Positions 54,369 to 62,022 of a stretch of 64,000 nt of DNA are shown here, piece after piece. The translations under genes were made by a program, and so were the position numbers. Within the stretch, counting starts at the first letter, position 1, and each line of letters opens with the position of its first letter. The notes under the pieces are model-generated. The model worked only from the letters and a program-made list of their open reading frames with translations, ran no database searches and had not been told where the DNA came from. This DNA comes from Pelagicoccus albus (GTDB taxonomy: Bacteria; Verrucomicrobiota; Verrucomicrobiia; Opitutales; Opitutaceae), in assembly GCF_014230145.1 (NCBI RefSeq), contig NZ_JACHVC010000001.1, positions 186,001-250,000 of the forward strand, in the 5' to 3' direction.

Positions 54369-54875
54369 ATGGCAACAAGCGAAGTACTACTCATCGAGGC
54401 TGTTGAAGGTCTCGGCGGCGAAGGCGATCAAGTAACAGTAAAAGCGGGCTTCGCTCGCAATTTCCTTCTTCCAACCAAGAAGGCGATCCCCGTCAACCGT
54501 TCCAACCGCAAGCAGATCGAAGCTCTAAAGGACCGTCGCGCTAAGCGTGAAGCCAAGGAGATCGACGATGCGAAGGCTCAGGCAGCAAAACTCAGCGAGA
54601 CCCAGATCGGTATCGCCGTTAAGACTGGTGAAGCTGGACGCATGTTCGGAGCTGTCACTTCAGTTCACATCCACGAGAAGCTTGTGGAAGCTGGCTACGA
54701 AATCGACCGCAAGAAGATCCACCTCGAGCAGCCAATCAAGGAGCTCGGACAGCACACCTTCACGGTTAAGGTTCACGCGGAAGTAGAAGTCGAAATGAAG
54801 ATCGACGTCGTTTCCGAGAATCCAATCGTGGAGCCAGAAGCTGAAGAAGGCGAAGCCGCTGCTGACGCTGAATAA
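54369..54875 (+). CDS. rplI: 50S ribosomal protein L9
   Basis: A 168-residue L9: the N-terminal rRNA-binding domain has LGGEGDQVTVKAGFARNFLL (about 15-34), followed by the long connecting helix (KDRRAKREAKEIDDAKAQ) and a C-terminal domain. The last 15 residues are a Glu/Ala-rich extension. rpsR (S18), which usually sits between ssb and rplI, is not present here. Confidence 0.96.
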   Translation: MATSEVLLIEAVEGLGGEGDQVTVKAGFARNFLLPTKKAIPVNRSNRKQIEALKDRRAKREAKEIDDAKAQAAKLSETQIGIAVKTGEAGRMFGAVTSVHIHEKLVEAGYEIDRKKIHLEQPIKELGQHTFTVKVHAEVEVEMKIDVVSENPIVEPEAEEGEAAADAE

Positions 54876-54899
54876 TCCTTTACGGCTTGACGCTCCTTC

Positions 54900-56312
54900 A
54901 TGTCGACCAAGCCGTTTCCGGAGGGAAAGTACTCCGACAAAAAGAAAGCTAGCCCGACTGCTCTCTCGTTAGCCGGGTTGACGCCGCCTCATAGCATTGA
55001 GGCGGAAAAAGGCCTCCTTGCTGCATGTTTGCTGGACCCTGCTGAGATCATTTCTCGATGCATGGCCCAGAAGTTGCCGCCGGAGGCTTTTTATCATCCT
55101 GCTCACCAGGTCGTTTTCGAGGTGAGCTGTGATTTGTTCGAGAGCAAGTCCATGCTCGATGCCCAAGTGTTGGCGGAAGAGCTTCGAAGTCGTAACAAAC
55201 TCGAAGAGGTGGGAGGTTTCGTTTACTTAGCTGAACTAACCTCGCACATTGAGACGACTGCCCATGCGAACTACTTTTTGGACAAAGTTCGCGAGCATTA
55301 CACTCGTCGCCGTCTGATTCGGACTGCCTCGTTAAGTATCGAGCGTTGCTTCTCCAGCGACCACCAGGACGTGGAGCTGCTGGTAGACGAGATCGAAAAG
55401 GAGATTTATTCAATCTCAGACGGCCAAGTCGCTGACACAACACATCCTGTTCGCGAAGCGGTAGTAGAAGCGGTTACCTTGGTCAAAAGAATGATCGAGA
55501 ACAAGGGAGTCCTGACTGGGCTCTCGAGTGGTTTCCGCGGTATCGACAAGATGTTGAGTGGCTTGAAGCCGACGGAAATGATCGTTCTCGCCGCTCGTCC
55601 GTCCATGGGTAAAACAAGTTTGGCCCTCAATATTGCGGAGCGTGTTTCTATGTCGCACGAAGGCCGTCCCGCTCAGGCTGGAACTTTGGTTTTCAGTTTG
55701 GAAATGGGAGCGGAGCAGCTCGCGATGCGTTTGCTGACTGGCCGCGCCAAGATCGGCGTTTCCCGTTTGAGAGACGGCATCATCAATCGCGATGAGCAGG
55801 AACAGATCGCTGCTGCTGCGGTCGAGTTGAAAGAAGCTCCCATTTGGATCGACGATTCGTCCCAAGTTACGATCAATCAGCTTCGCGCTAAGGCTCGTCG
55901 AGTCTTTGCTCGCAACAAGAATATGGGATTGATCGTGATCGACTATTTGCAGTTAGTTGCGGGGTCGGATCCCCGAATTCCGAGAGAACAGCAGATTTCC
56001 GAAATATCTCGGGGTATAAAGGGGCTGGCGAAGGAACTTAAGGTCCCTGTCATTGTTCTCAGTCAGCTCAATCGTGACTCCGAAAAAGAAAAACGTCAGC
56101 CCAAGCTTTCCGACCTGCGTGAATCAGGCTCGATCGAGCAAGATGCGGACGTGGTTCTACTTTTGGCTCGACCCAAAGATGCGGGTGACGATTTTTCCGT
56201 TGCAGCCGACAAGGCGGATCTAATCATCGCTAAGCAACGTGCTGGCGCCGTCGGCGAAATAAAGCTCAACTTCATCAGAGATATAACCCGTTTTGAAGAT
56301 TACACAGAATAG
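54900..56312 (+). CDS. dnaB: Replicative DNA helicase DnaB
   Basis: Hexameric 5'-3' helicase of the replication fork. The 470-residue protein has an N-terminal helical domain (HSIEAEKGLLAACLLDP, about 31-47) and a RecA-like C-terminal domain with Walker A ARPSMGKTSLALN (about 232-245), Walker B LIVIDYLQLV, and the SDLRESGSIEQDADVVLLL stretch. No intein or inserted domain. It starts 24 bp after rplI, and its stop overlaps the bamA start by 20 bp. Confidence 0.97.
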   Translation: MSTKPFPEGKYSDKKKASPTALSLAGLTPPHSIEAEKGLLAACLLDPAEIISRCMAQKLPPEAFYHPAHQVVFEVSCDLFESKSMLDAQVLAEELRSRNKLEEVGGFVYLAELTSHIETTAHANYFLDKVREHYTRRRLIRTASLSIERCFSSDHQDVELLVDEIEKEIYSISDGQVADTTHPVREAVVEAVTLVKRMIENKGVLTGLSSGFRGIDKMLSGLKPTEMIVLAARPSMGKTSLALNIAERVSMSHEGRPAQAGTLVFSLEMGAEQLAMRLLTGRAKIGVSRLRDGIINRDEQEQIAAAAVELKEAPIWIDDSSQVTINQLRAKARRVFARNKNMGLIVIDYLQLVAGSDPRIPREQQISEISRGIKGLAKELKVPVIVLSQLNRDSEKEKRQPKLSDLRESGSIEQDADVVLLLARPKDAGDDFSVAADKADLIIAKQRAGAVGEIKLNFIRDITRFEDYTE

Positions 56313-58728
56313 CCCCTCCCGCTTAACGCGCCTCCTCCTTGCGCTTTTTCTGGTCCCTCTCACTCTCCTCTCTTTATCCGCTCAGGAAGAGGAGGAAGCT
56401 GAGCCACCCACGATCAATCAGTTGATTATCAACTTCACTGGTCTCTCGAACGTGAACGAAGAGGTGGCGAGAGCCAACATGTCTCTTCGTGAAGGGGAGG
56501 TGTATGATCCGGTCGCGGTGGACCGAGATATTCGCTCTCTCTACCGGTCCAATCTTTTTGAATACATCGAAGCGCGTATTGCTCCAGCAGGTGAAAACAC
56601 CATTGATGTAATTTTCGACATCCGACCCAAATTCCGAATTTCCGCCATCATATTTGAGGGCAATGATAAGGTCAGCAATGGTAAGCTAAAAACCGAAGCG
56701 ACGATCCAAGTAAATCAGGTTCTCAACGAGCCGCGTGTCAAAGGCTCGGCCGAGGCTCTGCAGGAGATGTACTTGAAGAAGGGGTTCTCACAGGCACGCG
56801 TAGACTATAAGATCGACCGCAGCCCGGTAACTGGCTTCGCCACGGTGACTTTCCAGATCAGAGAGGGGCGTAAGTTCAAGATTGGTAAGGTCAATTTCGT
56901 CGGCAACGAGACCGTCAAGGATCGGAAGCTCAAGAAGAAGATGCAGACCAAAAAGTGGGGCTTCTTCTCTGTTCTAACCAACAGTGGTCGATTCGACCGC
57001 GACAAATTCGAAGACGATCTCGAGACGCTCAAAGATGTTTACCGTGAAGAAGGCTTCCTCGATATCGATATTGACCCAGCCAATGTGCAGTTCTCCTACC
57101 CGAAGGAGAATCGGATGCAAATCGACATCAACGTGGGTGAAGGGAAGCAATACAAGATTGGCAATATCGAGTTCGTTGGAAACAAAACCTACGAGGATTC
57201 CGTACTTCGCTTGATGCTTCGCTCCGTGCCCGGTTCTGTCTACAGCCCGGAGAAACTGGACGAAGACGTCGGCCGGATCGAAGACTTTTACGGACAATTC
57301 GGTTTCATGGAAACGCGTGTTCGTATGGAGCGTGTCCCTAACACGGAGACAGGCGATATCGACATACAGTACGTCGTCTACGAAAGCGAGAAATTCCAAG
57401 TTGAGTCGGTGGACATCGAGGGTAACACCAAGACGAAGAGCGTCGTGGTTCTCCGCGAGCTAGCGCTAACGCCTGGTAGCACTTTCGATAGCGTTCGCAT
57501 GGAAGCGAGTCGTATGCGATTGGACAACACTCGCTACTTCGAAGACACCAATGTTACGCCGCAGTCGACCAACGTTCCCGGTCGCAAGGACGTTCGAGTG
57601 ACCTTCCGAGAAGGCCGTACCGGTAATTTCTCCTTTGGGGCTGGCTTTAGTTCTTTGGAAAAAGGCGTTTTCTTTATCGAGCTCACGCAATCGAACTTTG
57701 ATATCTTCAACTGGCGCGGAGCGTTCCAGGGTGACGGCCAGAAATTCCGTCTCAAAGCTCAGATTGGTAGTTACTCGAATTCCATGGTTCTCGCCTTTGA
57801 AGAGCCTTGGCTTTTCGAACGCCGTTTGGCTTTTGGATTCCAGATTTTCAACCAAGAGACAAATTACGAAAACCAGTACTACAATTCCGTACAACAAGGT
57901 TTCGAGGTTTCGCTTCGTAAGCGACTCATTGAAATCATCGAAGGCAAGATTTCCTACTCTTTGACTGAACAGGATTTCGAAGCTTATGAGTCGCTGGATT
58001 CCGCTGCCTTGTTGGCGAACAGTATCGGTACCAGTTCCCGCTTGAATCTCTTGCTTATCCGCGACTCCCGCGACCGTTTGATCAATTCACTGCGCGGCAT
58101 GCGTCTCGAGCTTGATTTGACGCGTGCAGGTGACTTTTTGGGCGGCGATTTCGATTTTTACAAGGTAGAATCTCGCAACGCCTTTTACCTACCTCTGTCT
58201 GAAAAATTCACCCAAACCGTGGAGTTTCTCGTAAGAGCTGGCGTCGTGCAAGAAACGGACGATAGCACTTTAGTCCCCTACGAAGAGCGTTTCTTCTTGG
58301 GAGGACCAAATACATTACGTGGGTTTGAATATCGCGATGTCAGCCCGAAAGAGGGTGGCTCTGCTTCCAATCTTCCGTGGGAAGCGGGCGGAAAGACTTA
58401 CGGTCTGTTTGGAGCCGAGTATTCCTTTGGTATCACCGAGGACTTCCGTATAGCAGCCTTCTACGATGGTGGTTTCGTTAACAAAGAGACGGGCGACTTT
58501 AGTTTGAACCGCGAAAAGGTGTACGATGAATATGGCGGTGTGACTTATTTCGCTGGCCAACGCCGTTCCGGTTGGAATGACAACTATGGCTTTGGTATCC
58601 GTATGTCCATGATGGGCACTCCGCTTCGTCTCGATTATGCGATCCCTCTTTCTACTGACGGCTTGGCTGACGATGGAGGCAACGACAACGGCGGACAATT
58701 CAACTTTACTTTTGGCGGAAGATTCTAA
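56293..58728 (+). CDS. bamA: Outer-membrane protein assembly factor BamA
   Basis: Core of the outer-membrane protein insertion machine. 811 residues from a TTG at 56293: a signal peptide (about 1-30, ending LSA) chosen as start evidence, five POTRA repeats (about 35-450, for example FEGNDKVSNGKLK, FVGNETVKDRKLKKK and FVGNKTYEDSVLR), then the barrel domain with the conserved loop-6 RGF motif in GGPNTLRGFEYRD and a final strand ending in Phe (FNFTFGGRF). It overlaps dnaB by 20 bp and is followed by ompH after 39 bp. Confidence 0.97.
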   Translation: MKITQNSPSRLTRLLLALFLVPLTLLSLSAQEEEEAEPPTINQLIINFTGLSNVNEEVARANMSLREGEVYDPVAVDRDIRSLYRSNLFEYIEARIAPAGENTIDVIFDIRPKFRISAIIFEGNDKVSNGKLKTEATIQVNQVLNEPRVKGSAEALQEMYLKKGFSQARVDYKIDRSPVTGFATVTFQIREGRKFKIGKVNFVGNETVKDRKLKKKMQTKKWGFFSVLTNSGRFDRDKFEDDLETLKDVYREEGFLDIDIDPANVQFSYPKENRMQIDINVGEGKQYKIGNIEFVGNKTYEDSVLRLMLRSVPGSVYSPEKLDEDVGRIEDFYGQFGFMETRVRMERVPNTETGDIDIQYVVYESEKFQVESVDIEGNTKTKSVVVLRELALTPGSTFDSVRMEASRMRLDNTRYFEDTNVTPQSTNVPGRKDVRVTFREGRTGNFSFGAGFSSLEKGVFFIELTQSNFDIFNWRGAFQGDGQKFRLKAQIGSYSNSMVLAFEEPWLFERRLAFGFQIFNQETNYENQYYNSVQQGFEVSLRKRLIEIIEGKISYSLTEQDFEAYESLDSAALLANSIGTSSRLNLLLIRDSRDRLINSLRGMRLELDLTRAGDFLGGDFDFYKVESRNAFYLPLSEKFTQTVEFLVRAGVVQETDDSTLVPYEERFFLGGPNTLRGFEYRDVSPKEGGSASNLPWEAGGKTYGLFGAEYSFGITEDFRIAAFYDGGFVNKETGDFSLNREKVYDEYGGVTYFAGQRRSGWNDNYGFGIRMSMMGTPLRLDYAIPLSTDGLADDGGNDNGGQFNFTFGGRF

Positions 58729-58767
58729 TCTCTCCCCGAACAACACATACAAACTCCTATTCCGTAA

Positions 58768-59361
58768 ATGAAACGTTTCAAATCCCCACTCCTTATCCTT
58801 GGCGCCATGTTGATGGGCCTAACAAGCCTGCGTGCTAACGAAGACGTCATCATCACCGTCAAGGTGGATGAAGCTCTTGGCCAGTACTACAAGGTTGAGG
58901 CTTTCATGGCTGAGATGGAAAAGAGCGAAACCGAAGCACGCGATAAGGCTGCAGCGATCGAGGCTGAAGGCACTGCATTGGTTGAGCAATTCCAGGAGCT
59001 CCGTGAGCAGGCCAACAGCGACATCCTAATGGAAGAAGCTAAGCAGGAAGCTGCGCAGGACGCCCAAGACAAGATGCAAGAGATCCAAGCCAAGGAGCAA
59101 GAGCTTCGTCAGTTCGTTGGAAACACTCGTAACCAGTTCGCGGCTCGCCGCCAACAGCAACTCAACTTGTTCTACCAAGACATCGCCGAGGTTGTGAACG
59201 AAATCGCAGTTGAGCGTGCGGCTACCTTGGTTATCGACATCACTGCTCGTGCCGGAGATGGACGTGCTCCAGTACTCTACACTGACGGTTCCTACGACAT
59301 CACACCGCTAGTTATCGAGCGCATCAACGCGACAAAGGGCCAGGAAGAAGCTGCTGAATAA
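58768..59361 (+). CDS. OmpH/Skp-family periplasmic chaperone
   Basis: A 197-residue protein with a signal peptide (about 1-23), then a long charged coiled coil (about 35-145) forming the tentacle-like helices of Skp, and a C-terminal beta segment (AATLVIDI). Skp holds unfolded outer-membrane proteins for BamA, whose gene is directly upstream. Followed by a terminator. Confidence 0.9.
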   Translation: MKRFKSPLLILGAMLMGLTSLRANEDVIITVKVDEALGQYYKVEAFMAEMEKSETEARDKAAAIEAEGTALVEQFQELREQANSDILMEEAKQEAAQDAQDKMQEIQAKEQELRQFVGNTRNQFAARRQQQLNLFYQDIAEVVNEIAVERAATLVIDITARAGDGRAPVLYTDGSYDITPLVIERINATKGQEEAAE

Positions 59362-59396
59362 TCAGCGTTTCCAACTAGCTTAGTTAGTTATTTTCC

Positions 59397-59424
59397 AGCC
59401 CTACCAGCAAAGGTAGGGCTTTTT
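59397..59424 (+). terminator. Rho-independent terminator after ompH
   Basis: Perfect 9-bp stem AGCCCTACC / GGTAGGGCT with an AGCAAA loop, followed by four more T residues. Separates bamA-ompH from lpxD. Confidence 0.9.
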
Positions 59425-59495
59425 CGTTGTCTGATGGGTTGATTTTAAATCGGTTCGCCGGCAATGTTCGCAGCCCATTCTTGTTATTCTGACTC

Positions 59496-60539
59496 ATGCA
59501 TATCTCTCTCACCCTAAATTCCGTCTTGGATCGCGTGGACTACTCGTCATTTGACGGGGATCTAGGTGTTCGCAGGATTACAGGTGTCGCTTCTCTAGAA
59601 GAAGCAAAACAAGGCGATGCGACTTTTGTGGCTTCCAGTAAGTATTTAGATCAGTTGAATGGATCTTTCGCGTCGCTCGCGATTATCCCAGAGGATCTAG
59701 AAGTCACTCCGAAAGCGGGACAGCTTTTCCTGCGAGTGAAAAATCCCTCCATAGAGATCGCCAAGTTATGTGAGATGATATCCCAGGAGATGTGGAGCAA
59801 ACCACCGGCTGGAATCCACCGTTTTGCCGATATATCTCCCACGGCGAGTATTCATCCCACTGCGACAATTGGAGCGTTTGTAACCGTTGCTGCAGGAGCC
59901 GAAGTTGGTCCTGGATGCGTAATTGGATCGGGATCCTACATCGGTGTAGGTTGTAAGCTCGATGAAAATTGTTTTCTTTCCGCGAGAGTCACCTTGGAGC
60001 GGGACACGGTCCTCGGCGCTCGGGTTCGCTTGCATTCTGGTGTTGTTCTAGGATCCGATGGTTTTGGGTATGAATTCGAAGGGGGGCGTCACCGCAAGGT
60101 GCCTCAAGTGGGTTCCGTTCAAGTTGGAGATGATGTGGAAATCGGAGCCAACACGACGGTGGACCGAGGCCGTTTTGGCCCGACTCGTATCGGGGAGGGG
60201 AGCAAAATCGATAACTTGGTGCAAGTCGGGCATAACGTCACGGTGGGCAAGCACAACATCCTCTGCTCTCAGGTGGGAATCGCAGGCAGCACGAAATTGG
60301 GCGACTACGTCGTTATGGGTGGTCGAGCTGGAGCTTCCGGCCATCTCACAATCGGTAGCGGTGCCCAACTCTCGGGACAGTGCGTGGCCTTTTCGGATTT
60401 GGAAGGTGGGGCCAAGTATGGAGGAGCTCCCGCTGTACCACTTGTCGCTTACCAAAGAATAACGGTGGTAACTCGCAAATTGCCTGAATTGTTCAAGCGC
60501 CTGAATAAATTAGAGGCGCAATTGCTGGAGGCTCATTAG
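59496..60539 (+). CDS. lpxD: UDP-3-O-acylglucosamine N-acyltransferase
   Basis: Adds the N-linked acyl chain in lipid A synthesis. The 347-residue protein has an N-terminal uridine-binding domain (about 1-105), a left-handed beta helix of hexapeptide repeats (about 110-310; for example [20 protein letters not shown]) with the catalytic region [19 protein letters not shown] and the family stretch [17 protein letters not shown], and a short helical C-terminus. Completes the bamA-ompH-lpxD order. Other lipid A genes are not in the window. Confidence 0.96.
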   Translation: MHISLTLNSVLDRVDYSSFDGDLGVRRITGVASLEEAKQGDATFVASSKYLDQLNGSFASLAIIPEDLEVTPKAGQLFLRVKNPSIEIAKLCEMISQEMWSKPPAGIHRFADISPTASIHPTATIGAFVTVAAGAEVGPGCVIGSGSYIGVGCKLDENCFLSARVTLERDTVLGARVRLHSGVVLGSDGFGYEFEGGRHRKVPQVGSVQVGDDVEIGANTTVDRGRFGPTRIGEGSKIDNLVQVGHNVTVGKHNILCSQVGIAGSTKLGDYVVMGGRAGASGHLTIGSGAQLSGQCVAFSDLEGGAKYGGAPAVPLVAYQRITVVTRKLPELFKRLNKLEAQLLEAH

Positions 60540-60892
60540 CCCAGAGTCTGATTTTGCCGTCGCTTGTTTAAGGGGTGTTCTTTCTTAAATTGCCAAGGAA
60601 CCGCTATCTCTTGGGGTCAGGGCGGCTGATGTTCTACGTGTCGGCAATTTCAAATACACTCTTATTTTCCTAAGTCTAAGCCTAGTAGTGGTGCCCGCTT
60701 TGCAGGCCGGGGTATCTGCAGGTCCCTCTGATTCGGTAACAGACGGGTTTTGCGCCTTTGGATCGGTTAAGAGGTGGAGTCGCAAGTCTCCTCTCTGAGG
60801 CTTTATTTCAAAAAAAGAAGATGCGGGATTAACTCTCGCATCTTCTTTCGTTTTTTCTTCGAAATTGGCCCGTTTTCCAGAGGCCAAAATTA
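60540..60892. other. 353-bp gene-free stretch after lpxD
   Basis: No convincing gene on either strand. It contains the bidirectional terminator at 60815-60857. A minus-strand open frame (60585-60896) runs through that terminator and has no protein-like features. The remaining 270 bp show nothing I can interpret. Confidence 0.6.
60815..60857. terminator. Bidirectional rho-independent terminator
   Basis: Perfect 11-bp stem AAGAAGATGCG / CGCATCTTCTT. On the plus strand it is followed by TCGTTTTTT; on the minus strand the plus-strand A-run before it gives a T-run. It serves the convergent lpxD side and the small secreted-protein gene on the minus strand. Confidence 0.9.
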
Positions 60893-61270
60893 TCATGTAT
60901 TCGAGATTTGGATAACGGTGGTGATTGTCTTTTGCGTTTTGCTGAAATCTTTTGCGTCTTCATCGTTTTCTTCGCCAACTGGCTTATTCTCGAATTTATC
61001 GAATTGAGCGATCATGGTATTTGTCGGCATGAAGATTCGAGCGTCCGCGATGGGGTTGCTGGAGATTTTTTCCATTTTCACCGAATCAAGCACTCGATTC
61101 GCGGCGTTGTCCAAGTCTAGGCTCAGCTCTAGTCGAGAGAGAGCCTCTTTGCGGAATTCGTCGGCTGCCTGAGCGGAAGAGTCGAAGTTAGGAGCGGCGT
61201 CCTTCGCCCATACACCACTGAGTGGAGCGATGAAGAGCGCGGAGCAGAGAAGTAATTTTGTCTGTTTCAT
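60893..61270 (-). CDS. Small secreted protein, unknown function
   Basis: A 125-residue protein with a clean signal peptide (about 1-23, ending VWA). The mature part is charged, with no cysteine, no membrane helix and no recognised domain; it includes KMEKISSNPIADARIFMP and ends in a beta-like TITTVIQISNT. It is probably periplasmic. Single gene with a shared terminator downstream. Confidence 0.65.
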   Translation of the reverse strand: MKQTKLLLCSALFIAPLSGVWAKDAAPNFDSSAQAADEFRKEALSRLELSLDLDNAANRVLDSVKMEKISSNPIADARIFMPTNTMIAQFDKFENKPVGEENDEDAKDFSKTQKTITTVIQISNT

Positions 61271-61334
61271 TGTAGTCGAATATACTCGATGAAACAGAGG
61301 CGGTTACTGAATTTTTTGCTCCGCTCATCGAATT

Positions 61335-61868
61335 TTAGGCGTTTACCAACGGGCTTCGCGCTTTCACGAAGTCTACGATGGCTTGATGGTTGTCCATGTT
61401 CGCCCATACCAAACGGAGGAATTCCGCAGGATGGATGTCATGGGTTGTGAGGAAATTCCGGTCGCCACCGCAGCAATACATGATCTCTTCGCACAATTCT
61501 CCCTTAAGCTTGCCGATCGCTTTCTGGATAATGCGTGGAAGCCATTCGATGCCTTCAACTGCTTCTGGTTTTGGGGGAAGCGAGGAAGCTTCAATCACAT
61601 TGGTGGAAGACACGCTCTTCTGTACATGTAGGAAGTAGTCCCGTCTCGCTTGCTCGATCGACTGGGCGATCTCGTAGGAAGGCACACCGCCGTGGACTTG
61701 ATCTTCCCCGTAGTCGAAGAAGTCTTGCACCCGCCATCCGTTAGCCGCGATGAAGGCGAGTTCGTCGGAATCGAACCAGCTGTTCTTGTCCGTATTTCCG
61801 GAGCGGTAGAGCTCGACCGACTTGTCGTAGAGCTTCTTGAATGTGTCTTGGTAATTATAGTGTTCCAT
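61335..61868 (-). CDS. DUF5069 family protein
   Basis: A 177-residue soluble protein. The N-terminal pattern FKKLYDKSVELYRSGNTDKN, then DELAFIAANGWRVQDFFDYGED, and the later WLPRIIQKAIGKLKGEL fit DUF5069, a domain common in Verrucomicrobiota and Planctomycetota with no assigned reaction. Paired cysteines (CC) occur near residue 130. It stands alone between a secreted-protein gene and rnr, all on the minus strand. Confidence 0.7.
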   Translation of the reverse strand: MEHYNYQDTFKKLYDKSVELYRSGNTDKNSWFDSDELAFIAANGWRVQDFFDYGEDQVHGGVPSYEIAQSIEQARRDYFLHVQKSVSSTNVIEASSLPPKPEAVEGIEWLPRIIQKAIGKLKGELCEEIMYCCGGDRNFLTTHDIHPAEFLRLVWANMDNHQAIVDFVKARSPLVNA

Positions 61869-62022
61869 GCTTCTGATTAACGAAGGGTGGCCCGTCTCGA
61901 CTTCAAGTTAGAAGCATCGACGGCTTCGAAAACCGGTTGCCCGTTTTAGAGGAAACGCCGCGGGGTGGACGCTTCGTCTAAACGTTATGGAACTTTTTTG
62001 AGGCTAGGGGAGCGATCTGGTC

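Noticed and set aside
60585-60896. 103-codon minus-strand frame after lpxD
   Set aside because: It passes through a perfect 11-bp bidirectional terminator and has no protein-like features.
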